Part shown: positions 8,025 through 15,595 of the stretch, one piece after another
Numbering within the stretch: the first letter of the stretch is position 1
Layout: each line of letters begins with the position of its first letter
Assembly (NCBI GenBank): GCA_910583785.1
Contig: CAJTZK010000004.1
Location: 124,001 to 188,000 of the forward strand
Reading direction: 5' to 3'
DNA from: an uncultured Oscillibacter sp.
GTDB lineage: Bacteria > Bacillota > Clostridia > Oscillospirales > Oscillospiraceae
DNA: 64,000 nucleotides
Position numbers and translations under genes: made by a program
Notes under the pieces: generated by a model
Told to the model about the DNA's origin: nothing
Database searches by the model: none
Seen by the model: only the letters and a program-made list of their open reading frames with translations

Positions 8025-9356
8025 TTAGAACGCCACCTGCATGCACAGCGCCACCAGGCACAGGATGACGGCGCAGGGAACGTACACATACCGCCCGACG
8101 TGATACCACCAGGCCCCTGGAGCCTTCTCCGCGCCCTTGTCCACCTCGTCCATCAAATCCTCCCGGCGCATGATCCAGAACCAGCTCACCGCCCCCAGGG
8201 TGGCCCCGATGGGGATGATGTAGATGGATACGATGTCCATCCAGGGGCCCCACTTGAAGATGGGTTCCATGTGCAGGCCGATTCCCAGGCACACCACGCA
8301 CAGCAGGACCAGCATGGCCTTCCGGCTGAGCTTGGGGAATTTGTGGAGCAGGGATTCCCCCACCGCCTCGAACATGTTCTGGAGGGAGCTGACCCCGGCG
8401 AAGATCATGGCAATATACAAAATCACCGCGAACAGCCGCCCCAGGGGGATGTCCTGCAAAATCCGGGGCAGGGTGACAAAGAGCAGGGAGGGCCCCGCCC
8501 CGATGTCCAGCCCGTAGGCAAAACAGGCGGGGATCATCACCAGGGCGGCCACCAGGGCGGCGATGGTATCGAAGAGGGCCGTCCGTTTCGCCAGCTTCGC
8601 CACGTCCTCCGCCGTATCCAGGTAGGCCCCGTAGACGATCATGCCGCTGCCGGTGATGGACAGGGAGAAGAAAGCCTGTCCCATGGCCCAGATCCACACC
8701 ATGGGGTCCAGCAGCTCCTCCCACCGGGGGGAGAACATATAGCGGTAGCCCTCCGCCGCGCCGGGGAGGAAGGCCACCCTCACCGCCAGGATGAGGAAGA
8801 TCAGGAAAAAGAGGGGCATCATGACCTTGTTGCTCTTTTCGATGCTCTTGGCCCCCAGCAGAAGCGTCAGCAGCGTGCCCACCACCACGATGGCGTGGAA
8901 GGGAATCACGGAGTAGTCCGCCAGGGAAAAGCTCTCAAACCAGGCGGCGGTGTCCGCCGTCATCAGCTCCCCGGTGAGGGAGCCGGCGAAAGCCTTCAGC
9001 ACGTAGGAGATGATAACCGCGTAACCGATGGCGATGCACATGGACCCCGCCAGGGGCAGCCAGCCCAAAAGGCCCCCGGCCCTGCCCAGCTCCTTCTTCC
9101 GGGTGCCCCAGGCCATTTCATAGGCCCCCAGGGTCCCCGTCCGGGCCCGGCGGCCCACGGCGTACTCCGCCGCCAGGCCCACGGTGCCGAAGAGGGCGAT
9201 GAAGATCAGGTAGGCGATGAGGAAGGCCCCGCCGCCGTTGCTGCCCATCTTGGCGGGAAAGCCCCACACGTTGGCCATGCCCACCGCCGAGCCCACCGCC
9301 GAGAGGACAAAGCCCCACTGGCTGCTGAACTGGCGCTTCTTGTGCTCGTGGCTCAT
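8025..9356 (-). CDS. neurotransmitter:sodium symporter family transporter (second copy)
   Basis: 443 residues, about eleven to twelve membrane segments. AVGMANVWGFP in the first helix is the NSS signature with Gly-Met-Ala in place of the Gly-Ile-Gly of its neighbour. It is clearly a different subfamily from the gene at 6608 rather than a recent duplicate. The start codon overlaps the stop of the C_GCAxxG_C_C gene by 4 bp, so the two are translationally coupled. Substrate unknown. Confidence 0.92.
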   Translation of the reverse strand: MSHEHKKRQFSSQWGFVLSAVGSAVGMANVWGFPAKMGSNGGGAFLIAYLIFIALFGTVGLAAEYAVGRRARTGTLGAYEMAWGTRKKELGRAGGLLGWLPLAGSMCIAIGYAVIISYVLKAFAGSLTGELMTADTAAWFESFSLADYSVIPFHAIVVVGTLLTLLLGAKSIEKSNKVMMPLFFLIFLILAVRVAFLPGAAEGYRYMFSPRWEELLDPMVWIWAMGQAFFSLSITGSGMIVYGAYLDTAEDVAKLAKRTALFDTIAALVAALVMIPACFAYGLDIGAGPSLLFVTLPRILQDIPLGRLFAVILYIAMIFAGVSSLQNMFEAVGESLLHKFPKLSRKAMLVLLCVVCLGIGLHMEPIFKWGPWMDIVSIYIIPIGATLGAVSWFWIMRREDLMDEVDKGAEKAPGAWWYHVGRYVYVPCAVILCLVALCMQVAF

Positions 9357-9814
9357 GCCGTGCCCCCTTCCCGCTCCTCCTGAATCAGGGCCTCCAGCAG
9401 CTCCACCGCCGTGACGATCATGTTGTCGCAGTGGGCGGTGACGCCCAGGCGCTGGGAAGCGGGATTTTTGTCCGTTACGCCGGGCTTGGCCCGGAGGAGG
9501 TCCCCGCAGCGGGTGTGGCCGAAGACCTCGAAAAAGCGGCGGCGGTACTCCTTGGTGACGCGGTAGATGTTCCGCTTGGCCTCCTGGTCGCCCTGCTTGT
9601 CAAAGGGGAAACAGAGGCTCAAGATCAGCGCGCCGCCGCTGACGGCGCCGCAGACCTCCTCGTGGCTGCCGCCCAGGCCGCCGCCGAAGCCGCCCAGGAG
9701 GGGCAGGACCTCCTCCGGCGTCCGGCCCGCCAAACCGGCGCAGGCCGCCGCCACGGACTGGGCGCAGTTCCAGCCCTCCTTGTGATATTGATACGCCATC
9801 GCGCAGCGATCCAT
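9353..9814 (-). CDS. C_GCAxxG_C_C family redox-type protein
   Basis: 153 residues. NCAQSVAAAC near the N terminus, then FGGGLGG and EEVCGAVSGG (about residues 42-62), and two more cysteines at FGHTRCG and TAHCDN reproduce the cysteine/glycine pattern that defines this family (C-GCAxxG-C-C). The family is common in anaerobes, its function is not established, and a metal or redox role is usually assumed. First gene of a two-gene unit with the NSS transporter; ribosome binding site AGAGGAGA, promoter at 9878-9906. Confidence 0.85.
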   Translation of the reverse strand: MDRCAMAYQYHKEGWNCAQSVAAACAGLAGRTPEEVLPLLGGFGGGLGGSHEEVCGAVSGGALILSLCFPFDKQGDQEAKRNIYRVTKEYRRRFFEVFGHTRCGDLLRAKPGVTDKNPASQRLGVTAHCDNMIVTAVELLEALIQEEREGGTA

Positions 9815-9877
9815 AAAAATGTCTCCTCTCTGTCAAATTCATCTGCTTTGGCCCGAAGGGCCTGTACTGATGAGGGC

Positions 9878-9906
9878 ATTATAACAAGCCTGGATGGAAA
9901 TAGCAA
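9878..9906 (-). promoter_or_regulatory. promoter of the C_GCAxxG_C_C/NSS unit
   Basis: Minus strand TTGCTA (9906-9901), 17-nt spacer, TATAAT (9883-9878). Confidence 0.6.
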
Positions 9907-9947
9907 CCAGGAAAATCCCGGAAGCGTGTTTGAAGAATCCGGCCCCG

Positions 9948-9989
9948 CCGCCCCGTTCTATTGGCAGCGGGGCGGAACCGCCCTTTTTT
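9948..9989 (+). promoter_or_regulatory. two overlapping hairpins, possible attenuator
   Basis: CCGCCCCG (9948-9955) can pair with 9968-9975, while GGGCGG (9970-9975) can instead pair with CCGCCC (9978-9983) directly before six Ts (9984-9989). The two stems share bases and exclude each other, and the second is terminator-like, 22 nt upstream of the TraX-like gene. I see no clear promoter upstream, so the role is uncertain. Confidence 0.35.
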
Positions 9990-10011
9990 AGATGAATGGG
10001 AGTGAAGACGC

Positions 10012-10758
10012 GTGACAACCTTTTCCTTGAAGCTGGCGGCGGTGGGCTTGATGACCTTGGACCATGTGGGACTCTACTTTCCGGCGGCCCCGGCCTGGTT
10101 CCGCTGGCTGGGCCGGGGGGCCTATCCCCTGTTCCTCTTCTGCATGGCCCAGGGCTATGCCCATACCCGGAGCCGGGGGCGGTATCTCCTGCGGCTCTAT
10201 TTGCTGAGCCTTTTTATGACGGCCCTGGGCCTGTTCCTGGACGCCCGGTTTCCCACGGAGGGCGGCTATGGGAACCACAACATCTTCCTGCCGCTGTTCC
10301 TGACGGGGGTCCTCATCAGCGCGGTGGAGCTGTACCAGCGGGACCGGAAACGGGGCGGGCTGCTGCTGGGGGCCGTCGCGCTGGTCCAGGTTTTTTACGG
10401 GCTTCTCCCCTTCCTGGTGCCCTTCACCGGGAATTTCAGCGGGGATGTTCTCACCGGAGTGGTCCCGAACCTGGCGGTGAACGAGTTTGGCTTCGAGTTC
10501 ATTGCCCTGGGGATGGCCCTGTACTTCCTCCGGGACCGCCGGGAGGCCCTGGCCGCCGTTTACCTGGTTTTCTGCATTTACCAGTTCAGCGCCGAGGCGC
10601 TGTACGGCGTGTTCCCCGTCCAGTGGATGATGGTCCTGGCCCTGCCGCTGATGCTCCGGTACAACGGGGAGAAGGGCCGGGGCTGGAAGTGGTTCTTTTA
10701 CGCCTACTATCCCGCCCACACCTGCCTGCTGTTCCTGCTGGCCCGGGGGCTGGGGTAA
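10012..10758 (+). CDS. TraX family integral membrane protein
   Basis: 248 residues with about eight membrane segments. The N-terminal LMTLDHVG (around residues 14-21), the RAYPLF-like stretch in helix two (GRGAYPLFLF) and the C-terminal FYAYYPAH are typical of the TraX/acyltransferase-3-like fold, named after the F-pilin N-acetylase. Chromosomal copies like this one are widespread in Firmicutes and their substrate is unknown. It starts at a GTG with a modest GGGAG site; an in-frame ATG is not better placed. Confidence 0.85.
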   Translation: MTTFSLKLAAVGLMTLDHVGLYFPAAPAWFRWLGRGAYPLFLFCMAQGYAHTRSRGRYLLRLYLLSLFMTALGLFLDARFPTEGGYGNHNIFLPLFLTGVLISAVELYQRDRKRGGLLLGAVALVQVFYGLLPFLVPFTGNFSGDVLTGVVPNLAVNEFGFEFIALGMALYFLRDRREALAAVYLVFCIYQFSAEALYGVFPVQWMMVLALPLMLRYNGEKGRGWKWFFYAYYPAHTCLLFLLARGLG

Positions 10759-10790
10759 AAAGAAGCGGAGCAGCTGGAAGCCGCTCCGCT
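10756..10790 (-). terminator. terminator of the lipoprotein gene
   Basis: AGCGGAGC (10764-10771) pairs with 10783-10790, and on the minus strand the hairpin is followed by TTCTTTTT. It may also stop rightward transcription from traX. Confidence 0.7.
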
Positions 10791-10802
10791 GTTCCGATGC
10801 GC

Positions 10803-11402
10803 TTATTGTTCTTCAGCGGTGAAGAATACGAAGAAGGTGTCCCCCTCGCTGTCGTCGTCGAAGAGCTCCAGGTGGGAGATGGAGAAGTCCTTCTCGTCCG
10901 CGGGCACGTCGAAGACCAGGTCGCCGGTGCGGGTTTCATTTACCGCCAGCTCGTACTCGGCGGGAAGCTGCTCTTCCGACACCACTTCCAAGTCGCTTCC
11001 GTCCTCGGCCTCAGTGATGGGCCAGGCGAATTCGTCCGTCTCGGAGCTGGCGCTCCACTGGCCCTGGAAGTCGTCGTCGTACATGGGCAGGCTTTCGTTA
11101 AAGGTGTTTTTGATGGTCATGTTCACCACCAGGACCTTCATGCCCTCCGGGGCGGTGTGGCCGTGGTAATCGGAGGTGGTGTAGGCGCTGTTCACGGAGA
11201 AGTCCATGAAATAGGAATGTACCAGGTCGCCGATGCGGGCCTCGGCATAACCGTCCTCCGCCCGGACGTCGCCGCTCCCGGCGCTGCCAGATCCGGAATC
11301 AGAGCCGGAATCAGAACCGGAATCAGAACCGGAGCCGCCGCCGCATGCGGCCAGGGACAGGAGCAGCAAGAGTGCCAGGGTCAAGGAAAGCAGTCGTTTC
11401 AT
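10803..11402 (-). CDS. putative lipoprotein with immunoglobulin-like (DUF4352-type) domain
   Basis: 199 residues. The signal peptide ends in the lipobox LAAC, so the protein is predicted to be anchored to the outer face of the membrane. A Gly/Ser/Asp linker made of repeated SGSD units follows, then an acidic beta-sandwich of about 140 residues resembling DUF4352-type extracellular domains (the VLVVNMTIKNT strand is characteristic). The in-frame extension of 39 codons upstream is rejected because the signal peptide starts at the chosen ATG. Monocistronic, with its own promoter and terminator. Function unknown. Confidence 0.8.
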   Translation of the reverse strand: MKRLLSLTLALLLLLSLAACGGGSGSDSGSDSGSDSGSGSAGSGDVRAEDGYAEARIGDLVHSYFMDFSVNSAYTTSDYHGHTAPEGMKVLVVNMTIKNTFNESLPMYDDDFQGQWSASSETDEFAWPITEAEDGSDLEVVSEEQLPAEYELAVNETRTGDLVFDVPADEKDFSISHLELFDDDSEGDTFFVFFTAEEQ

Positions 11403-11502
11403 CGCAGGATATCCCCCATTCTGTATTCTTGGTGTCGCTTTGCTGCGGGACGGAATTCCGCGGGATTTGCAGGGAAGCCCAAATGCCCCGCCGCCTAAAG
11501 AA

Positions 11503-11531
11503 ATCATACTACGAAGCATCTTTCAAGTCAA
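11503..11531 (-). promoter_or_regulatory. promoter of the lipoprotein gene
   Basis: Minus strand TTGACT (11531-11526), 17-nt spacer, TATGAT (11508-11503), giving a leader of about 95 nt. Confidence 0.6.
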
Positions 11532-11595
11532 TATCTGTAGCATAGAAATCTCCCTCCGCATAGACTGGGGAAAGACGGCCGGAGGAGGGGCGCGG

Positions 11596-12219
11596 ATGAG
11601 AAAAACGGTGTACATTTGGGGAAGCGCGGAGCAGTACCCCCGTTACCGGGCCTGGGTGGAATCCGCCGGGGGCAGGGCGGTGTTCGGGGACGCCTCCCAG
11701 GGACCGGGAGCGCTGTGGGACGCGCTGCTGCTCCCCGGCGGCGGGGACCTGGAACCCTGGCGGTATGGGCAGGGGAACGCCGCCTCCCGGGGGCTGGAGC
11801 CGGAGCGGGACGAGGCGGAGTTCCAGCTGCTCCAGGAGTTCACCGCCGCGGGAAAGCCGGTGCTGGGGGTCTGCCGGGGGCTTCAGGCCATCAACGTCTT
11901 CTTTGGCGGGACCCTGGTCCAGGATATCCCGGGCCACGGCGCCTGGGAAGACGGGGACCGGGTCCACGGCGTGAGGACCGCCCCCTCGCCGCTGGGGGCC
12001 CTCTGCGGCGGGAGCCTGGCGGTGAACAGTGCCCACCATCAGGCGGCGGACCGCCTGGGCGGGGGGCTCCAGGCGGTCCAGTGGGCGGGGGACGGCGTGG
12101 TGGAGGCCCTGTGCCACCGGAGGCTCCCGGTGTGGGCGGTCCAGTGGCACCCGGAGCGGCTGCGGGACCGATCCCTGGGGCGGCGGCTGATGGGGGCCTT
12201 CCTGGAAGGGAGGGGCTGA
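11596..12219 (+). CDS. class I glutamine amidotransferase-like peptidase (PuuD-like)
   Basis: 207 residues. Peptidase C26 fold: LLLPGGGD (about 44-51), nucleophile Cys93 in GVCRGLQ, and the His/Glu pair in QWHPE near the C terminus. The family includes gamma-glutamyl-gamma-aminobutyrate hydrolases of polyamine degradation. No other puu gene is nearby, so the substrate is inferred only at class level. It is shorter than PuuD (about 250 residues). The start is set by GGAGGAGGGG at 11581-11590; an upstream 52-codon extension has no ribosome binding site. Confidence 0.85.
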   Translation: MRKTVYIWGSAEQYPRYRAWVESAGGRAVFGDASQGPGALWDALLLPGGGDLEPWRYGQGNAASRGLEPERDEAEFQLLQEFTAAGKPVLGVCRGLQAINVFFGGTLVQDIPGHGAWEDGDRVHGVRTAPSPLGALCGGSLAVNSAHHQAADRLGGGLQAVQWAGDGVVEALCHRRLPVWAVQWHPERLRDRSLGRRLMGAFLEGRG

Positions 12220-12261
12220 GAAAAAATTCCGAAAATTTCTGAGAAATCCGCCGGAGACCGC

Positions 12262-12290
12262 TTGACAGCAGCTGGGTTTCATGGTATGAT
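12262..12290 (+). promoter_or_regulatory. promoter of the tRNA cluster
   Basis: TTGACA, 17-nt spacer, TATGAT, 51 nt before the first tRNA. Confidence 0.75.
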
Positions 12291-12341
12291 ATCCAAGCTG
12301 ACGATTTCCAGGGCGGGTCAGGACCTTGCCGTGAGGTCTAC

Positions 12342-12416
12342 GCAGGTGTAGCACAATGGTCAGGGCACCAGCCTTCCAAGCTGGGGATGCGAGTTCGATT
12401 CTCGTCACCTGCTCCA
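12342..12416 (+). tRNA. tRNA-Gly (anticodon TCC)
   Basis: Seven-base-pair acceptor stem GCAGGTG/CACCTGC, anticodon loop CTTCCAA, T-loop GTTCGATTC, and an encoded CCA end. First gene of the tRNA cluster. Confidence 0.95.
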
Positions 12417-12427
12417 TCTAAAAATTC

Positions 12428-12504
12428 GCGCCAGTAGCTCAGCCGGATAGAGCAACTGCCTTCTAAGCAGTAGGCCAGGGGTTCGAGTCCCTTCTGGCGT
12501 GCCA
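12428..12504 (+). tRNA. tRNA-Arg (anticodon TCT)
   Basis: Acceptor GCGCCAG/CTGGCGT with a terminal G-U pair, anticodon loop CTTCTAA, discriminator G and encoded CCA. Confidence 0.95.
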
Positions 12505-12553
12505 AGCTCTCCTTCGGGTGTTCGTCAAGCGGTTTTTCAGACAGTTGATATGT

Positions 12554-12631
<78 letters not shown>

Positions 12632-12684
12632 CAAGAGCAGGGGATCGGGGCTTTTCCCCGGTCCCCGCACTTATTTTCCTGTAT

Positions 12685-12759
12685 GGGGACGTAGCCAAGC
12701 GGTAAGGCAAGGGACTTTGACTCCCTCATGCGCTGGTTCGAGTCCAGCCGTCCCTGCCA
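12685..12759 (+). tRNA. tRNA-Gln (anticodon TTG)
   Basis: Acceptor GGGGACG/CGTCCCT with a terminal G-U pair, anticodon loop CTTTGAC, discriminator G and encoded CCA. Confidence 0.95.
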
Positions 12760-12763
12760 GCTC

Positions 12764-12826
12764 AGAAATTCCCTTACCGCTTCGTTTCCGCCTGGCGGCG
12801 AAAACTGCGCCGGACGGGAAATTTCT
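12764..12826. repeat. tRNA-linked palindrome, copy 1
   Basis: AGAAATTCCC at 12764-12773 begins four bases after the tRNA-Gln CCA and is matched by GGGAAATTTCT at 12816-12826 (one extra A). Between them TTTCCGCC and GGCGAAAA can form an inner stem. The same outer arms occur after the tRNA-Lys end at 21449 and after tRNA-Gly at 63950. Confidence 0.6.
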
Positions 12827-13073
12827 TCGCTCCTTCAAGGGGGAGCGGGCTCCCCCTTGAGAATCCCCCATCCCTGCGCGGGACGATGGACGGGAGATGA
12901 AGGGAGCAGAGCAAAGGTAAGCGCAGCGAAACCGTGCGCGGTGTTCACCCCCGCAAAAATGGGGGCCCCCGCAAAATCGATAGATTTTGTGGGGAGAGAA
13001 GGAAGGAATGGAGCGGGCGCAGTCCTCGCCCCGCAGGGCGGGGACGGAGCAGAGCGGAATTTCTTCCGACGAC
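12827..13073. other. gene-free, hairpin-rich spacer between tRNA-Gln and tRNA-Lys
   Basis: No protein gene is supported here. Three strong stem-loops are visible: TCAAGGGGGAG with its complement around 12837-12862, a stem with CAAAATC/GATTTTG around 12969-13000, and a GC-rich stem around 13022-13046. GGAATTTCT at 13057-13065 repeats the right arm of the tRNA-linked palindrome and could pair with the left arm at 12764. Confidence 0.5.
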
Positions 13074-13149
13074 GACCCGGTAGCTCAGTCGGCAGAGCAA
13101 CTGCCTTTTAAGCAGTGGGTCCGGGGTTCGAATCCCCGCCGGGTCACCA
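13074..13149 (+). tRNA. tRNA-Lys (anticodon TTT), integration site
   Basis: Acceptor GACCCGG/CCGGGTC, anticodon loop CTTTTAA, discriminator A and encoded CCA. Its 3' 47 bases are duplicated at 21398-21444, marking it as the attachment site of the integrated element. The copy here is the complete, functional gene. Confidence 0.96.
13103..13149. repeat. attL: 47-bp direct repeat, left copy
   Basis: From the anticodon arm to the CCA of tRNA-Lys; identical to 21398-21444. The bases just outside differ on both sides, which fixes the repeat length. Confidence 0.93.
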
Positions 13150-13152
13150 AGG

Positions 13153-13203
13153 AAAATCCCCTGTAGTCATTGCGGTGCAATGGTTACAAGGGATTTTCTT
13201 TTT
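13153..13203 (+). terminator. terminator carried at the left end of the element
   Basis: AAAATCCC (13153-13160) pairs with GGGATTTT (13190-13197), with inner stems TGTA/TACA and CATTGC/GCAATG, followed by TTTTCTTTTT. After integration this replaces the native sequence behind tRNA-Lys and would end the tRNA transcript before it enters the element. Confidence 0.7.
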
Positions 13204-13261
13204 GCGTGCTCTTGGAAAACGCGCTCCAAAATGGCCCCAAAAACCAATGTTTTTTTGATGC

Positions 13262-13283
13262 GTGCAAGTCAAGATGCAAGTCA
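13262..13283. other. left arm-type repeats, candidate integrase-binding sites
   Basis: TGCAAGTC occurs twice, 12 bp apart, about 115 bp inside attL. The same pair occurs 11 bp apart near attR (21338-21358). Paired arm repeats at both ends are what tyrosine integrases of the lambda/Tn916 type bind. Confidence 0.55.
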
Positions 13284-13294
13284 CCGCTGTTCGC

Positions 13295-13468
13295 CTAAGT
13301 AAGAATATCCACAACCGATTCCGTTTTACAGACCCGGCAGTACACCGCCAGATTTTCGGCCCTGGTTCCTGGGCGGAGCTTGAGCACCTTTCCCCGGCGG
13401 CAGACCGGGCATAACACCCAATTGTCCTTTATGCGGGGCTCCCCCGCCTCACATTCAACAGCCCTCAT
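13295..13468 (-). CDS. small cysteine-rich KTR-type protein
   Basis: 57 residues. Two CxxC pairs (C20-x2-C23 and C44-x2-C47) form a likely zinc ribbon, with the basic GKVLKLR stretch between them. The pattern resembles the cysteine-rich KTR proteins carried by Firmicute conjugative and integrative elements; the function of that family is unknown. The start ATG overlaps the stop of the upstream 55-residue gene by 4 bp. It is the last gene of the leftward arm before attL. Confidence 0.7.
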   Translation of the reverse strand: MRAVECEAGEPRIKDNWVLCPVCRRGKVLKLRPGTRAENLAVYCRVCKTESVVDILT

Positions 13469-13632
13469 ACCGGGTCGCTTTCCAGCGCTGCCGCCAGTTC
13501 CATCAGGTCAGCCTCCGTGTGCTCCCCATAGAACGCCTCCAGGCTCAGGCTCAGAGCATCCGCCGGGGGCCGGTTGATGATGTCCAGCCGGACCCGCTCC
13601 AGCCGCGCCGCCAGTTCATAGACCTTATTCAC
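13465..13632 (-). CDS. small hypothetical protein of the element
   Basis: 55 residues from a GTG start, with GGAGG eight bases upstream; a second GTG two codons earlier is too close to that site. The protein is acidic and helical, with no recognised motif. Coupled by a 4-bp overlap to the KTR-type gene and preceded by the 76-residue gene, so it belongs to the capsid operon. Confidence 0.6.
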   Translation of the reverse strand: MNKVYELAARLERVRLDIINRPPADALSLSLEAFYGEHTEADLMELAAALESDPV

Positions 13633-13650
13633 GTTCACCACCTCCGCAAA

Positions 13651-13881
13651 TCAAAAATATTTCTTTCCATCCACTTCCAGCTCCTTTATCGCCTTCTCCA
13701 GCTCGTTGAGCTTGGCCTGTTGGTCGTCAACCCGGATTGCGCCCAGGCAGACGTTACAGCCGTACAGCAGCGCGTTTGCCGTTTTGGCGTCCACTTCGCC
13801 GTTCAAGAGCATATTGTTGATTTTGTTCACAGCCCGCCGTACCTCCGTAGACGTGCCCATTCTCAAACGTTTTTTGCCCAT
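13651..13881 (-). CDS. small hypothetical phage-type protein
   Basis: 76 residues. A basic N terminus is followed by two helices; the C-terminal helix (QQAKLNELEKAIKELE) is coiled-coil-like. STEVRRAVNKINNMLLNGE reads like the small helical proteins found near head genes in Firmicute phages, but I cannot assign a function. Downstream of the capsid gene and in the same direction. Confidence 0.6.
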   Translation of the reverse strand: MGKKRLRMGTSTEVRRAVNKINNMLLNGEVDAKTANALLYGCNVCLGAIRVDDQQAKLNELEKAIKELEVDGKKYF

Positions 13882-13934
13882 ATCATCACCTATGAGGCGG
13901 GGCGCACAGGCTATCGCCCACGCGCCCCATTGGG

Positions 13935-14804
13935 TCAGCCCTTGCTTGCCGTCTTGCTGGCGACGGCGGGCAGAGCTTGATAATAAATGGCCTTCGTCTT
14001 GTTATCCAGGACAAACGCGCCGTAGCAGATGCGGCCCTCCACCAGAGAGCCGGAGATTCCGGGCGGGTCCTGGTGGATGCGGAAGTCCTCCAGCTTCACC
14101 GGGGCCACGGTGGCGACCGGGTGGGCCAGCATGAAGCCAAAATCAGCAGGAAGGCGCACGGCGGGCACCTTCACCACGGCAGCGCCGTCCAGGTTGGCAA
14201 TGACGCCTTTGAGGCGCATTTCCTGGCCCACGTCGCTGTTCAGCGTGATGTCCGGGCTTTTCTTCATCAGCGTATAGGCGGCGGGGGTCACCAGCAGCAC
14301 ACGGCCCGTTTCCGGGACCTCCGCGTCGTCTAGCGCCTGGGAAGCTTTGGTGATCTCCTCGAAGATGTTCTCAGCGGTCAGGGCCACGGCGGCGGGCTTG
14401 TGCCCGGCGTTGGAGGCCATGACGCCATAGGTGTAGCTGTCCACCTCGGGGATCACCACTTCCCGGTTCTGCCGGGCCAGGGCAGAGGCGGCGGAAAGCT
14501 GCTGGGCGGTTTCGTCCTGGTCCAGCTTGTCAATGGCGAAGGTGAAGGATCGGTCCTTGTTCAGGGTGAACGCCTCGGTGGTGGCGTCCAGTCCGGCCAC
14601 GGGGCCAAAGCGGCTCCAGTTCTCCTCTTTTTTCTCCCAGCCCCGGTCATAGTCGTTCATGGGGCTGGTGCTGATCTTGTAAATCTTGATGGTGTGCGCA
14701 CCCTCCCAGGTAAAATCCTGGTTGGTCAAAAGGTCCCGCTTGGATTCGTTTTTGAATTGTTCATCCACATAAGGTTGAAATTTGGTTACAAGGTCAATTG
14801 CCAT
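13935..14804 (-). CDS. major capsid protein
   Basis: 289 residues, within the range of small phage major capsid proteins. The N terminus (VTKFQPYVDEQF) and the mid-protein segment with the RSFTFAIDKLDQDET stretch resemble coat proteins of the P22/HK97-like fold, and the late ILNSDVG-like segment (ITLNSDVGQEMR) is usual in this group. It follows the scaffolding gene by 18 bp, the normal phage order. No protease or portal gene is adjacent. The assignment is by overall resemblance and context, not by a single decisive motif. Confidence 0.75.
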   Translation of the reverse strand: MAIDLVTKFQPYVDEQFKNESKRDLLTNQDFTWEGAHTIKIYKISTSPMNDYDRGWEKKEENWSRFGPVAGLDATTEAFTLNKDRSFTFAIDKLDQDETAQQLSAASALARQNREVVIPEVDSYTYGVMASNAGHKPAAVALTAENIFEEITKASQALDDAEVPETGRVLLVTPAAYTLMKKSPDITLNSDVGQEMRLKGVIANLDGAAVVKVPAVRLPADFGFMLAHPVATVAPVKLEDFRIHQDPPGISGSLVEGRICYGAFVLDNKTKAIYYQALPAVASKTASKG

Positions 14805-14822
14805 AAAGTTATATCAGTCCTT

Positions 14823-15389
14823 TCAAGTTTTCGGCTTGAAGGCGGTGGAAATCAGATGATCGATATTCATGCTTCCGAAACCGTGCTTGTCCACGCCGGG
14901 GAGCTTCAGCGGCTCCAGCTGGGGGTTACGGAAGATGTTGTCCATGTCCTTCGTCATTTCCTCGAAGAGCTTGACCGCCCCCTTGCCTTCGTTCGCGGGG
15001 TCCGCTATGGCCTTTTTCAGCTCCGCCACAAAGTGATTCCGGGTGAATTCGTTGACGAATTCTTTTCCGTCCAGGGCCTGCTCCGCCGCCTCGGTGAGGA
15101 TGCGGTCGGTTTCGGCCTCTTTCTCCGCCTTCTTCCGGGCGGCTTCTTCCTCTTTGTAGCGTCTCAGTTCTTCGCGGGTGGCCTCAATGTCTCCGCTGGC
15201 CTCCTCCAGCTTCTTGATGGTTTCATCACGCTGGGAAAGGTCGTTTTTCAGACGGGCCAGCCGCTCGGAAACGATGCGGTTCACATCGTCTTGGGTGAAC
15301 ATCCGCTCTCCGCCCTGGTCCCCCGATGCCTCCGGGGTGGGAGTGGTGGGCTGCTGCTCGGTGTTCTGGGTGATGTTGATGGATTCCAT
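14823..15389 (-). CDS. phage scaffolding protein
   Basis: 188 residues. An N-terminal Gln/Thr/Pro-rich stretch, then FTQDDVNRIVSERLAR and a long charged coiled coil (about residues 35-105), then a mixed C-terminal part. This is the typical build of Firmicute phage capsid scaffolds (DUF4355-type), which direct assembly of the major capsid protein encoded immediately downstream. Starts at an ATG preceded by GGAGG; a 28-codon upstream extension has no ribosome binding site. Transcription comes from the promoter at 15596-15624 after passing a terminator-like hairpin. Confidence 0.8.
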   Translation of the reverse strand: MESINITQNTEQQPTTPTPEASGDQGGERMFTQDDVNRIVSERLARLKNDLSQRDETIKKLEEASGDIEATREELRRYKEEEAARKKAEKEAETDRILTEAAEQALDGKEFVNEFTRNHFVAELKKAIADPANEGKGAVKLFEEMTKDMDNIFRNPQLEPLKLPGVDKHGFGSMNIDHLISTAFKPKT

Positions 15390-15507
15390 AAAATACCTCC
15401 GTTTAACGCCGTAGAGTTCGGCTGAATAGGTCCCCCAGGGAGGCGGGGGAAGGAGACGCGGGAGAATGAACAAGCCCGCATAGAACCCCGCCCCCGGAGG
15501 GAACAGA

Positions 15508-15589
15508 AAAAGGCACGGGAGAACAGCGTTAAACTGTTTCCCGTGCCTTGATCGGCTAACCTTGCGGCGGTACTCCCGGACCCTTAACT
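15508..15589 (-). ncRNA. candidate structured RNA ending in a strong terminator
   Basis: A promoter at 15624-15596 would start an RNA near 15589. It ends in a long hairpin: an 11-bp stem AAGGCACGGGA/TCCCGTGCCTT with an inner AACAG/CTGTT stem, followed by TTTTT on the minus strand. The 5' part (GGTCCGGGAGTACC and GCCGCAAGG) can fold as well. It contains no start codon with a ribosome binding site. It is either a free RNA of about 80 nt or a leader attenuator of the scaffold-capsid genes. Confidence 0.6.
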
Positions 15590-15595
15590 GAGCTC

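Noticed and set aside
11294..11335. Short tandem repeat in the lipoprotein gene
   Set aside because: It only encodes a Gly/Ser/Asp linker behind the lipobox, common in surface lipoproteins; phase variation is not supported because units are in-frame and few.
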